Notes: generated from the sequence alone by a model not told the origin. DNA of 64,000 nucleotides from Symbiodinium natans (GCA_905221605.1 CAJNDS010000091.1:604783-668782), one strand, 5' to 3'; numbered from the stretch's first letter, positions 30,163 through 40,770 are shown. Numbers and translations: made by a program.

Positions 30163-30280
30163 TTAGAGTTAGGGTTTAGGGTTTAGGGTTTAGGGTTTAG
30201 GGTTTAGGGTTTAGGGTTTAGGGTTTAGGGTTTAGGGTTTAGGGTTTAGGGTTTAGGGTTTAGGGTTTAGGGTTTCGGGT
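30163..30280 (+). repeat. Telomeric array (TTTAGGG)n
   Basis: About sixteen units. With 29922-30030 it brackets the exon at 30067-30124 as inverted repeats. Confidence 0.94.
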
Positions 30281-30669
30281 TTAGCCTGTAGGCGTTAGAG
30301 TTTCTACGGTTTTGGGGTTCAGGGTGGCTTGTAAAGTCGATTCATCTACGGTCTATGGACCTTCGGATGGCTTACGGTTTAGGGTTTAGGGTTTAGGGTT
30401 TAGGGTTTAATAAAGTTTAAAGCTTGGCGGTTTCGGGCTTATAGGGGCTTGGTGTGGGTAAGGTTATGGGCGTGCAGCATTTCAGGCTTTGGGTTTAGGA
30501 TGGTGAGTGCGCGAAGAGGCTACAGACTAGTATAAGGTGCAAATCGGACTTGCTTAGTTTGCAGAGGTTAATTACCAGGCGTGGGGTCTAGGAGAATTGA
30601 GGTTTGAGAAGGGCTTGTGGGTTTGTGGGATTAGGAGTTAAGGCATCGAGGGTTCCGGCTTCAGGGTTT

Positions 30670-30820
30670 GGGGCTCTGGGTTTGGGGGGGTTTGGGGGGT
30701 TTGGGGGGGGTTTGGTGGGGGTTTGGTGGGCGGGGTTTGGGGGGTTTGGGGGGGGGTTTGGGGGGTTTGGGGGGTTTGGGGGGGGGGGGGGTTTGGGGGG
30801 GGGGGGTTTGGGGGGGGGGT

Positions 30821-30861
<41 letters not shown>
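30670..30861 (+). repeat. G-rich tract of TTT plus expanding G runs
   Basis: GGGTTT units whose G runs lengthen from 5 to more than 30. Open frames on it (poly-Gly or poly-Pro) are artefacts. The adjoining GC-rich island 30862-30958 is open on both strands and may hold an exon. Confidence 0.9.
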
Positions 30862-31204
30862 TTTTGGGCCGGCGCACCTTGCGCAAGCCGCGCTCAGCGC
30901 GGCGCAAGGCGTGTCGGCTCTCTTCTCTCTGCCGGCCGCCATGGTCACAGATCGGTGTAGGGTTTAGGGTTTAGGGTTTAGGGTTCAGGGTTTAGGGTTT
31001 GGGGTTCAGGGTTTTGGGCCCTATTTGCAAGGAGTCTCTACACTCTTCAGCTTTAAGAGGTTGTCTTTGGTGGTGGGAGACCAGCATCGGCAAGGCGAAG
31101 GGGTAGAGTGTTCGGTTTTTTGGCCCCTAAACCCTGAACCCGAAACCTAAACCCTAAACCCTAAACCCTAAACCCTAAACCCTTTTAAACCCTAAACCCT
31201 AAAC

Positions 31205-31270
31205 CAGGTGCAGGTGTGCCTTGAACGTGCAAGACTTGCACGTCTGTCAATAGCAGCGGCACAAGCAACA
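31205..31270 (-). CDS. Putative exon
   Basis: TTTCAG|TGTTGC to CACCTG|GTTTAGGG reads VACAAAIDRRASLARSRHT then CTW. The VACA core recalls PPR motif starts, but no second helix is visible. Flanked by inverted telomeric repeats. Confidence 0.36.
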
Positions 31271-32352
31271 CTGAAACATCTCTTGTTTAGGGCTTAGGGT
31301 TTAGGGTTCACAGCCTGCCACCCCTGGGCTCTTGTCTTAACCCTGAGCCCCCCAACCCCACTCTTTCTTTGTAGCTACAAGCGCTGGACCCCGCTAAGCC
31401 CTCTAAACCCTCGACTCTCAAACCCTGAAAGCCGCATCCGCTGTGCCCTAGACCACCTGAACCGTGAACAAATACCAACCCTGCAAACTCTGAACTGTCA
31501 CCCTGCTCAGGCTCCACAACCCTTGCAACTAAATCTTCCGGGGGGGGGGGGGGGGGTTAAGGGGGGGTTAAGGGGGCACAGATGAACCAGCAGCGGAGGA
31601 GAGGGAAGGGAAGGGGTCCCTTTTGGGACTTCTTTCTGCAGGCCGTAAGGGTTTAGGGCTTAGGGCCTAGGGTTTAGCAATGGTTCCTTCTGAGTTTCGG
31701 GGGGGGGGGGGGGGGGGCGGGGGGCTCACCCTCTTTTTTTGATTGTTTGGGGGTGCAGTGGGTTTATATACTTTTTGCTACAATATCTTTATGATTGATT
31801 CCTATATTATTACTACATATTGTTATACGACTACATGTACATTCTTGTTTGGGTCTTAGAGTCTTACGGTTTCAGGGTTCGCCAGATGAACATCTGAGTG
31901 ATTGGTGCTCGAGACAGATGAAACAAAACTTCCCTAAACCCTCAACCCGAAACATGAACCCCCAAACCATGAATCCCAAAAACTACAAATGCACCAAGTA
32001 AAGCGCTATAAGCCCCTCAAAATCCTAAACCCTACCAGCCGTTTAAATCCGGTACATCCGGGCACCAGGCAAGCACGCGGTCGCCGACCCGCCATGGCGG
32101 ATCAAGGTCCTCTGAGGCATGTGCGATTAGGGTTTAAAGATCTTAGGGTTTAGGGTTTGGGATTTAGGGTTTAGGGTTGGGGGGCGGGGGGGGCGGACTC
32201 TGTCAGCCATTTGGCCACTTTCAATATGGCACCCTTCCTTCGTAGCGGCCTTCACGGCAGCCTCCCCCTAAACCCTAAACCCTAAACCCTAAACCCTAAA
32301 CCATAAACCCTAAACCCTAAACCCTAAACCCTAAACCCTAAACCTCAAAGGC
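31271..32352. other. Unassigned stretch with G-tracts
   Basis: Poly-G at 31541-31556 and 31698-31716, a T-rich stretch, TTTAGGG near 32140-32180 and CCCTAAA 32267-32346. No exon is supported except at the right edge. Confidence 0.5.
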
Positions 32353-32436
32353 CTACCTAGCCATAGCCTCGGCCAGTCGGTTGAAGACGTCGCGTCTGGG
32401 CTTCGGCTTCGGCCGGCGCCGAGCCTCTCTCGAGTG
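32353..32436 (-). CDS. Putative C-terminal exon, basic
   Basis: AGAAG|CACTCG opens HSREARRRPKPKPRRDVFNR then LAEAMAR and TAG at 32353-32355. A genuine-looking stop before telomeric repeat. Basic tail, family unknown. Confidence 0.47.
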   Translation of the reverse strand, partial: HSREARRRPKPKPRRDVFNRLAEAMAR

Positions 32437-33206
32437 CTTCTGAGGGTTCAGGGCTTTTTTTCTAGGGTTTAGGGTTTCGGGTTTAGGGTTTAGGGTTCAG
32501 GGTTTGGGGTTTAGGGTTTTAGGGCTTTAGGGTTTATGGGGTTTAAGGTTTAGGGTGAGGATGTAGGGTTTTTAGGGTTTGAGGTGTCGTTTGAGGTCTG
32601 GTGTTTGTTTGCGGTTTAGGTGTTTAGGGTTTAGGGTGTTTAGGGCTTTTACGGTTTAGGTTTAGGGTGTTTAAGGTCTGGTGTTTAGGGGTCACCAGGC
32701 CACTGTTCGCAGGGCCTGACCTATTGCACACGTTGACACGTTGACATTAGGGTGTTTACGGTTTAGGTGTTTGCGGTTAAGGGTGTTTAGGGTTTTTGGG
32801 GCTTAGGGCTTAGGGTTTAGGATTTAGAAGTGGTGTCGCTACTTGGAGGCTTAAGTCCTACCATGTCTTGAGTATAGCATACAACTTCAAGATACTTGTC
32901 CACCTCCATACATCAGCCACATCGGGGGAACTAACAGCTACACTCCAAATTGCCCCCCCTTGCACAAAAAAAACAATGCACTAAACCCTACACATCTTCA
33001 AGAAGCCCGAACCCTCAAACCCCAAATACCCTGGAATGAGCCCAAAAGCAAAATCACGTATACAGCCCGTCAAAATCACGGAAATATCCTTACAATATCG
33101 CCAAACGAAACGCTAAACCCTCAACCCTAAACCCACCCAAGAACCTAACCCGTATATTCTCAACCCCAATCCCTAAACCCTAAACCATAAACCCTAAACC
33201 CTAAAC

Positions 33207-33316
33207 GCCCACAATCGCCTCTGCCGGCGCTTGGGGCGGTGTCGGCGCGGTGGGCTCGTGGTCGGACGGCGGTCCGGTCGCTTGGGGCTCGGAAGGCTCC
33301 GCAGGCGCGTCCATAG
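33207..33316 (-). CDS. Putative Pro/Ala-rich acidic exon
   Basis: CTGAAG|CTATGG to GTGGGC|GTTTAGGG reads MDAPAEPSEPQATGPPSDHE and PTAPTPPQAPAEAI in one frame. A low-complexity linker type. The GT donor is in the first telomeric unit. Confidence 0.42.
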
Positions 33317-33565
33317 CTTCAGGGCTAGGAGGGTTTAGGGTTTAGGGTTGGGGTTTAGGGCTTAGAGGATTCAGGTGGATCTAGGTCCTCAGGTACTGGC
33401 TTAGGATTGAGGCTCTAAGGGCTCTTGCTCTTTACGGTTGGGCAGACTTTGAGAAGGTACGGGCTTGAATACCTTGTTGCGGATTCCTAGAAAGCTAAGG
33501 CTATTGCATTCTGGTGTATGTGGGGGGGGGGGGGGCCCTAGTTTTGGAACGAACCAACATGGAGG

Positions 33566-33784
33566 CTAAGGGCATGAGGGGGGTTGAGGGTTTGGAGCTT
33601 TTGAGCCCTGCACCGGCGAACGGAGAAAGAGGCATCGCAGCACTTCTCGGACGTCTGGGGCACCATACTGACGACTCGCCGGACCCTGCATGTACTGCCG
33701 GATTTCAATGCAGAGCCCGAACATATCTCCGCTTTGGGGCTGGGGCTTTGAGGGCTTTAAGGTTATCGTGGGATCATTTGCCAT
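33566..33784 (-). CDS. Coding-like island, 72 codons
   Basis: ATG at 33782-33784 opens a minus frame with GDMFGLCIEIRQYMQ and GAPDVREVLRCLFLRSP. The opposite strand is also open, but this frame is more protein-like. The exon edges, perhaps 33600-33730, are unclear. No family recognised. Confidence 0.35.
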   Translation of the reverse strand: MANDPTITLKPSKPQPQSGDMFGLCIEIRQYMQGPASRQYGAPDVREVLRCLFLRSPVQGSKAPNPQPPSCP

Positions 33785-34176
33785 GAGGGTCCATGTACCT
33801 CTATAACAGATGTATATACATATATACGTATACCTAGGGCCTTAAAAGGGCTCCCATATAGTAGCTGTAGGCCCCAAGTATATAATTATACTATACAGGT
33901 ACACGAACATGAGGTGGTCATTCCAGGGATTATGCTGCAGGCGGTTCAGGGGCTTCTTCGGGTGTTGCGGTTCAGAGTTTAGCGATTAGGGTTTAGTTTA
34001 GGGTGTCGGGGTTAGGTTTCGGGGGTTTGGTGCATTAGGAGCCTTAAGCCTTACTTCTCCACCAAGCAGGGAATGGAAAAAAAGGCTACGCTGCTTTCTT
34101 CATGCAAAGGAAAGGTACTAGCGAAGTAACGTCAGGGACGTCTCAGGACAGAAGCCTGCAGCCTTCCTCTCCTTCA

Positions 34177-34210
<34 letters not shown>

Positions 34211-34224
34211 GCCTCTTTTTCATA

Positions 34225-34256
<32 letters not shown>

Positions 34257-35393
34257 TCTCTTTCTATCCGTCTGTCTCTCTCGCGCTAGCCCGCTCCGTT
34301 TTCAGGCACGCTTTTGCGATCGTCGCGTTAGCTCAGCCTTGTGCTAGGCTGCCGCTGCCTTCGATGCAAGGGAACGCCCCACTTGTCTTTATGGGCATTT
34401 CCAAAATAACGGTACCCGGAATATACTCTCTCTCTATATATATATGTTCATATATATATATATGTGTATATATGGGAACCTCCAAATAGGTATCACTATT
34501 TCAAGTAACCACCACATCCCCAGAAGTGCAGAGTTTCGGGGTTTATTGGGAGCTGAGTACCTGCCTGCTGGGACCTACAGCCCACAACTAAAAACATGCA
34601 CAGAGGTTTAGGGTTTAGGGTTTGGGGTTTAGGGTTTAGAGTTTAGGGTTTAGGGTTTAGGGAACCCCCCCCCCCCCCCCCGGTTTAAGGTAAAGGGGGT
34701 TAGGGTTAAGAATTCAGGGGCTCGAAAAACCCTAAAACCCAAAAGCCCCAAACCCTAAAATCCGAACCCCAAAACTTTAGCCCCTAAACCCTGAACCCGC
34801 TGAAGCCCTGAACCTAGAACCCTGAAGGCAAACACTAGTTGGTGGTTGGGATAGTATTAAAAATTCAAATTTAATATTCCTTTTTGGGTTTAAGTACCCT
34901 GAAAATTTCAAATGCTACCCAACTATGACAAAGAACAGGGGAGCTACGGTACCAGCGAGAAACCTTCGTTCTCCGTTCCATTGCAAATGCCGGGCATTGG
35001 ATTGAGGGATGGTAGTTTAGGGTTTAGGGTTTAGGGCTTAGGGTTTAGGGTTTAGGGCTTAGGGTTTGGGGTTTGGGGTTTGGGGTTTAGGTTTCGGGTG
35101 TAGCTTTTGGGGTTTAGGAAACGCTCAAACCCCTAAATGCGCCCAGTACCGAAACTTTGGAGAACCTGATGCTTCGTCCCCCCCGCCCCCACCGCCCACA
35201 ACCCCTCCTTAGAGATTACCACGAACTACACGAGCCTTGGGTAGCTCTTACATTAGGGAGCCTTTTTGGGGGCTTCCACATGTAGTTCAGCACCCTGATC
35301 ATAGCATCAGGAACCCCCTCACTTCCTTTTGAGGCTTAAGTTCTCATACTCAAACGGCCACTGAATCCTTGACACTGCCAACCCAAAACCCCA
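33785..35393. other. Microsatellite-rich intergenic DNA
   Basis: (TC)n at 34176-34283, TATA runs at 34424-34470, TTTAGGG at 34606-34660 and 34995-35090, poly-C at 34665-34681. About 600 bp unassigned. No exon. Confidence 0.55.
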
Positions 35394-35513
35394 CAAGTAG
35401 GGGCCCCCTAGTTATAAGTAGGGTTATGAAGCCCCTAAATTGGGTTATAAGTCTTCCTATTTAGGTTGTAACTCCCTTCAGTAAAGTTAGTATAGTAAAG
35501 GGGCCCCTACTTG
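35394..35513 (+). mobile_element. MITE family 1, copy c
   Basis: A 120-bp element with near-perfect ends CAAGTAGGGGCCCC and GGGGCCCCTACTTG. The right flank is TA; the left flank is CA, one change from TA. Interior and orientation match copy a. Confidence 0.68.
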
Positions 35514-35789
35514 TAAACCCTAAACCCTAAACCCTAAACCCTAAACCCTAAACCCTGTACCAGAAGAAGTCCCCCCCCCCCCTCCCGCCCAAATAGCCCT
35601 CACGGCAGACCTCCACGACGTGGCCGCGCGAGGCTTTGCCTTTCTCAGAGTTTTTGCTGGGAGCTTGGGGCAATTTCAGGTTTATGGGGGTTTAGGGTTT
35701 AGGGTTTAGGGTTTCGGGTTTCGGGTTTAGGGTTTAGGGTGTAGGCTGTGGGGTTTGGGTCTCACCTGCGTTGGGCGTGCAGCTCTTGA

Positions 35790-36090
35790 CTCTTTGGCGC
35801 CAGGTTTCGGGGAACATTCTGGTTTCATGCTCGTGATGTCAATGCGCGCTCGATGGAGGCTGTCTTCTCATCCATCGGAGACGTCAATGACCTCTTGCAT
35901 TTTCTGGTACAGCCATGGCCATGTACGCTTGGATGACGAGGAGCGCAGTTCCGGTACTTGTCAATGTGTAGAGGGGCCATATTGGGATGGTTCTTGCGCT
36001 GCTCGAACAACAATGATCGCACACCGGTGTCTGTTGAATGCTCGGTTGCATCCCAGACCTCCCACACATTGGGGTGCAGACTTTGGGAGC
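35790..36090 (-). pseudogene. Coding-like island with frame breaks
   Basis: One frame reads NVWEVWDATEHSTDTGVRSL, FEQRKNHPNMAPLHIDKYRN. A second frame further on reads WLYQKMQEVIDVSDG before TGA. Two protein-like stretches in different frames suggest an unrecognised intron or a frameshifted relic. TTTAGGG lies to the left and CCCTAAA to the right. Confidence 0.35.
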
Positions 36091-37036
36091 GTAGCGTTTA
36101 GGGCCCTAAACCCTAAATCCTAAACCCTAAACCCTAAACCCTGAACCCTAAACCCTAAACCCTAAACCCTAGACCCTCAAGTTTCGGAACCCTTCCGGGG
36201 CTTGCTTTCAGGTTGACGTGGACTTGCAGTCGATCAGGTCCTTCCGCAAGCAGCGAACCAGCTGATGTTATACTCTTGGTCCGAACCCCAAAATTAAGCC
36301 TAAACCCTAAACACTAAACCCTAAACCCTAAAGCCTAAACCCTAAACCCTAAACCCTCAACCCTAAACCCTAAAGCCTAAAACCCTAAATCGTATCTTCA
36401 AGGCTTTGGGGCTTGGAGGTACAGGGGCGCTCTGCACGCTACGAAAGTCTCTAAAACCAATACCCTAAACACTAAAACGCGATTTGAGATTCAATTCAGC
36501 CCCTAAGCTAAACGCCTTATAAACCCGTAAATCCCTACACCCCTAGGATTTAGGTGGTTAGGTTTGAGGGAGTAGCATTTAGGGCTTAGGGTTTAGGAGT
36601 TTCGGGCTCTGGATTTAGGAGTTTGAGATTTAGGGTTTACCTAAACCCAAAACCCAAAACCCAAAACCCAAAGCCCAAAACCCTAAACCCTAAACCCTAA
36701 ACCCTAAACCCTAAACCCTAAACCCTAAACCCTAAACCCTAAACCCTAGCTGGGTCTCCAACGGCTGCGACCACGATCCGCCTTTTCCAAGGAAGCTCAA
36801 CGTTGAGTTGAGGGAGCGTGTACAGGGTTTAGGGCTTGTGGTTTAGGGTTTAGGGTTTAGGGTTTAGGGTTTAGTGTTTGAAGTTTGGGGTTTGGGGTTT
36901 AGGGTTTAGGGTCTAAGGTGTTGGACGTAAAGTTCAGGGTTTAGGGTTGAGGGTCGCCTCCTGAATATCTCACTGCGAGACCCGATCCAGGAGGGGGTCT
37001 CGCACGAACCCAAGCACTGACAGTAACATGATATTC
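36091..37036. other. Telomeric-repeat stretch
   Basis: CCCTAAA tracts at 36105-36178, 36300-36385 and 36655-36747, TTTAGGG near 36835-36915. A small unique island 36750-36825 is not clearly coding. Confidence 0.5.
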
Positions 37037-37143
37037 TTGACCCAGGAGTAAGCTGGGAATAAAAGGGGTACCCCTTTTTTGGTACAAAGGGGGTTCTAAG
37101 GGAAGCTACACACTAAAGAAGGATAAGGGCCCACCCTGGGTCC
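37037..37143 (+). mobile_element. Non-intronic member of the CCCAG element family
   Basis: TTGACCCAGGAGTAAGC and CCACCCTGGGTCC ends, body AATAAAAGGGGTACCCC. Confidence 0.5.
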
Positions 37144-37259
37144 TTGTACTCTTAACTGCTTTTTTATTTGGGTTTAGGGTTTGGGGTTTAGGGTTTAGGG
37201 TTTAGGGCTTAGGGTTTGGGGTTTAGGACTTAGGGTTACACCACAACCATTTTCAGGAG

Positions 37260-37441
37260 ATGTACTTGGCGGTTCATGGTGCTTAGTAATCCAACTACAA
37301 CTTATAACCCAAGTTTATAACCCTACTATGGTACTTAAGGGGCTTATACGTGGCTTATGTCTGCACTTAGAATTGGGTTACTAAGAACCCTAAACCCTAA
37401 ACCCTAAACCCTAAACATTACTAAGTACCCTGAACCTCCAA
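37260..37441 (+). mobile_element. ACTTGGAGGTTCATG element invaded by telomeric repeat
   Basis: GTACTTGGCGGTTCATGGTG at the left and AAGTACCCTGAACCTCCAAG at the right. Four CCCTAAA units (37385-37414) lie inside next to a duplicated TTACTAAG. Confidence 0.55.
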
Positions 37442-37786
37442 GCAGGAGTCAAAAAGGTCCAGTTCGTCTACGTTTAGGGTTCAGGGTTGGGGGTTCAGGG
37501 TTTGGGCTTATAGGGTTCAGGGTACGAGCTAGATTGCCCGATCCTCTTGGCGACTGTACTCCGCCAGACGTTCTACGCCAGTTGAAATATGGGGGGTCGG
37601 AATAATTACTAGTAGTATTCCCTTACGTTAAGTTCCCTTGAGAATTCAAGTATAATAACCCCACCCCAAAAAACAAGAATTAACAAATGAATATATATAT
37701 ATATATATTGTTCTAATTTGAAGGCCCCTATATTTCGCCTTTTATATTTAATCGGCTCCTTGACCATGTTGACGCACCGCTCCTAG

Positions 37787-38827
37787 GCCCTAAGCCCTAC
37801 CTTCGAACCCTTGTTGCGTGCAACCCTGGCAAGGGCTTGGTCCACGTTCGTTGACCTGTTTCACACGGCTGAAACTGGAGGTTTTTCAGTTCCGGTCTTG
37901 GTTTCCCAGGTCATCATCAGGTTACACCCAGTGATCATGTGTGTTGCAGCATTCATTGCTCTGGCACCTGGCGTACTGGGCAAGCTGAATCAGCTGCAGC
38001 GGCGCTGGGGCAAAGCGATCCTTGGATGTAGATATCAGCGCGAACTTCGACATCATTTGGTTGTGGCCCAGTGTGGCTGGGACATGAGACTTGGTACTTG
38101 CTTGCTCCTCGAGCTGGTGATGATGCGTGCCAGAATTGTTCTTCTTCCTGCAGATCACCCCACAGCGAGACTTGCAGCATGTCTGCAAACCGCGCCCTGT
38201 GTGTCTTGGTTCACCCAGGTGCCTGCCCTCATTCAGGAAGCTTCGGTGCACCAAACGCTGCCAACGCTGTCGGACTGTGGCATCTTCACATGTCAAGAGA
38301 TCAGCGCAGCTAGAACTGACGCTTTCCTACGCAAACAGATCCTGCGCAAGTATCGCCAAGAAGTCGTCAGACCAATACTGCTGGAACACGACAGGAGACA
38401 TCTCGCTGAGTGCCTGTCTTATGACATTCCAGTCTTCGGGTGCTCACTGATAACTTTGGGCTTTTACACCCTGAGTTTGGACTGGGAAATCTTTCATTTG
38501 GAAACCCCCAATGTCATGTGGTTCAATTTTCGAGCATGGTGTTTAGTCCGCATTACGGCGAGGTGGCCTCTGCCGCTCTTCGGTTTCAAAGAATTCCCGC
38601 TGCGCTTGACGTGCCCAGCTTGTGGGGAACCGGAGGCCTCCGTTGGGCATCTACTGTGCCAGTGTGCAGGCACGTGTGAAGCCTTTGCATCCTTCCGCAA
38701 TAAGGTTCCTGGCTGCCCGAGCAGGGCATTAAGTATAGCCTTGTTGCGCACGTTGTTTGGCACACCAGAAACGTGGCTTGAAGCTCAGAACTACGTGGGC
38801 GAGTGCCTTCGACTGGCCTTTTTCTGA
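37787..38827 (+). CDS. C-terminal part of a non-LTR retrotransposon ORF2
   Basis: Open from just after TAG at 37784-37786 to TGA at 38825-38827, with no ATG near the start. The N-terminal reverse transcriptase core is missing. Residues about 55-90 (LNQLQRRWGKAILGCRYQRE) resemble the post-RT thumb/connector region, and LTCPACGEPEASVGHLLCQC gives a C-x2-C-x8-H-x4-C zinc-knuckle-like motif near the C-terminus, as in LINE elements with a C-terminal Cys-His domain. The element is 5'-truncated, as usual for target-primed reverse transcription, and presumably immobile. Codon use and GC content differ from the flanking repeat DNA. Confidence 0.7.
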   Translation, partial: ALSPTFEPLLRATLARAWSTFVDLFHTAETGGFSVPVLVSQVIIRLHPVIMCVAAFIALAPGVLGKLNQLQRRWGKAILGCRYQRELRHHLVVAQCGWDMRLGTCLLLELVMMRARIVLLPADHPTARLAACLQTAPCVSWFTQVPALIQEASVHQTLPTLSDCGIFTCQEISAARTDAFLRKQILRKYRQEVVRPILLEHDRRHLAECLSYDIPVFGCSLITLGFYTLSLDWEIFHLETPNVMWFNFRAWCLVRITARWPLPLFGFKEFPLRLTCPACGEPEASVGHLLCQCAGTCEAFASFRNKVPGCPSRALSIALLRTLFGTPETWLEAQNYVGECLRLAFF

Positions 38828-39000
38828 TCTGCAGCTTTGTGCAAGCACCCGGTGGCCAGTGAAAGATCTGCGCCATGACGCTGCCTGCACATTTCGGTAG
38901 ACAACAAGTGGGCGCGCCCCTTGCTGTGTGTCGAGAGTCAGCTGTTGTAGCCCTCTTCCTGGGTGCAGCTGTGCGGTCACACCTTACCTTACCTTACCTA
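37787..39000 (+). mobile_element. 5'-truncated LINE with simple-repeat tail
   Basis: After the stop at 38827 about 150 bp of 3' UTR end in four ACCTT units (38981-39000) and then degenerate CCCTAAA sequence. The left side also abuts CCCTAAGCCCTA-type repeat. The element therefore sits in telomere-like DNA with a short pentanucleotide tail. Confidence 0.65.
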
Positions 39001-39289
39001 CACCCTAGCCCTTAACCCTGAATCCCAAAACCTAAACCCTGAACCCTCAACTCTGAACCCAACTTCTGGGTTTAGGGACCCAGGTAGGACTCTATCAGTG
39101 GGGTTTCTTAAACCTGGGTTTAAATTAGGTTACGGGTTTAGGGATTAGGGTTTCGGGTTTGGGGTGGTAACCTGTTGACTGAGGGTTCCTATAATCACGG
39201 TAAACTCGAATACCAGAAGACCCTGAACCCTAAGCCCGAAACCTTAAACAGCAAACCCCAAATCTAAACCATACCTTCCCTGGCTCTTT

Positions 39290-39352
39290 AGCCCCGCTTG
39301 CATAGGAGGCCCTGGGTGGGTGGCAATGTCGTCGGTGAGGGCTGCCCCAAAG
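39290..39352 (-). CDS. Putative exon
   Basis: Frame FGAALTDDIATHPGPPMQAG is open across the unique island between telomere-like tracts. Splice edges not defined. Confidence 0.3.
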
Positions 39353-39839
39353 GTTTAGGGTTTAGGGTTTAGGGAAACCCTCAACCCTAAACCCTAAACC
39401 GACCCTAAGCCGACCCTAAAACCTCCAAGCCCGAAGCAACTCAAGACAGAGCCCGCCTGCAAAAGGTATCATAGAACTCAGAACAAGGGTTTTGGGTTCG
39501 CCGGGTTTCGGGTTTAGGGGCTACAGTAAAAAGGCGTCCTCCAAACCCTCAATCCTGGGCATCTAAGGCCCTCTGAACCCAAATCTCTAGACAGCTCAAG
39601 AAAAGACCTAAACCCCAAACCCGAAACCTCTACACCTCTGAACCCTACCCAAAGACTCCTATGTAGTACCTTTTGGGGGTAGTATTCTAGAATCCCCTAC
39701 AACTAACCCGCAAGGTACTACACTGGAGCCTTCTGCAAACCCAAGACCCCAAACCCTAAACCCACTAAACCCTAAACCCTAAACCCTAAACCCTAAACCC
39801 TAAACCCCAAACCCTAAACCCTAAACCCTAAACCCCAAC

Positions 39840-40495
39840 CGAGGGCCTCTGTCTCCCGCCGGTGACATCTCCCTTGCGGAGGGCCACCTCGGGGAGTTAA
39901 GCTGAGCTGGCTATGGAGGGAGAGAGGCTTGGGGTTTAGGGTTTAGGGTTTGGGGTTTAGGGTTTAGGGTTTAGGGACTAGGATTTAGTGGGTTTAGGGT
40001 TTGGGGTCTGGCGTGTACTTAGGGTTTAGGGTTTAGTGGTTTTAAGGGCTTAGTAGGTTCGGGGTTTTGTAGCTTCGGGTGAAGTAAGCTTCAGAAGTAG
40101 GGCTAAGGTGCTGGCTGCCGGGTGAGGCCCACCGCGTCCACTGCCAGACCCTAAACCCTAAACCCTAAACCCTAATCCCTAAACCCTAAACCCTAAACTC
40201 TTCGAAGCCCTCAGGCAGCATGACGGTCCTTGCTGTGTATCTTAAGTTGACACCACGGACACGTGCGGTCCCGGACGAGCTGATGTTGGTAACGCAGACA
40301 GGTTCAGCAAGACTCGCCAAACCTTAAACCCTAAACCCTAAACCGTCAACCCTCAACCCTCAACCCTGAACCCTGAACCCTGAACCCTAAACGCTAAACG
40401 CTAAACCCTAAACCCTAAACCCTAAACCCTAAACCCTAAACAAAACTCGCCAGGCCAGCATCCCAGACCTCAGGGCGCAAGTGTTTGACATGCTC
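39840..40495 (-). CDS. Three-exon gene fragment of unknown family
   Basis: Exon 40447-40495 reads EHVKHLRPEVWDAGLA. A telomeric GT-AG intron (40323-40446) follows. Exon 40199-40322 reads SLASLAEPVCVTNISSSGTA, RVRGVNLRYTARTVMLPEGF. Then a GTTTAGGG-type or GA donor leads to exon 39840-39887 (VALRKGDVTGGRQRPS). The first join is in frame and supported by a GTTT duplication. The second join is ambiguous between GA and GT donors. No family recognised. Confidence 0.5.
40323..40446 (-). other. Intron made almost entirely of telomeric repeat, GT-AG
   Basis: The minus strand reads GCGA|GTTTTGTTTAGGG...TTTAAG|GTTTGGCGAG. GTTT is present at both boundaries, and an 8-bp TGGCGAGT also repeats across it. 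Excision keeps the frame of the flanking coding islands. The 120-bp interior is CCCTAAA and its variants. Confidence 0.6.
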
Positions 40496-40517
40496 CTTTT
40501 ATCTCGCTGGTTCTTGG

Positions 40518-40590
40518 CAGGGAATGAGGGGAGGGCCCTATATATACTCTTTAAGCGATTATATAGGGCCCTCATTCCCTCATTCCCTAC
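40518..40590 (+). mobile_element. GGGAATGAGGG inverted-repeat element
   Basis: CAGGGAATGAGGGGAGGGCC and TAGGGCCCTCATTCCCTCAT are inverted around an AT-rich centre. A second, weaker inverted copy follows to 40640. Confidence 0.6.
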
Positions 40591-40667
40591 TAAGAACGAG
40601 AGCCCTATGTATACCCTTTAAGGGATTATATAGGGCACTCATTACTGCCCACAGAAGCCACAGTTTT

Positions 40668-40770
40668 AGAGGCTCCAATACCTCTTAGTTAAGGAATATT
40701 CCTTAAATCAGATAAGGAACCCTCTTTTACTTTAAGGGATATTCCTTGATTAAGGGGTATTGGAGCCTCT
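40668..40770 (+). mobile_element. 103-bp element with about 40-bp inverted ends
   Basis: AGAGGCTCCAATACCTCTTA with AAGGAATATTCC is mirrored at the right by GGAATATCC... and GGGTATTGGAGCCTCT, with about four mismatches over 40 bp. Only about 20 bp lies between the arms. Copies elsewhere were not seen. Confidence 0.65.

Noticed and set aside
30604-30974. Poly-Gly and poly-Pro open frames
   Set aside because: They lie on a G-tract with TTT units; no codon bias or domain. Only the GC-rich end (30862-30958) could be coding.
34102-34347. Ser/Leu-rich protein
   Set aside because: Translation of a (TC)n microsatellite.
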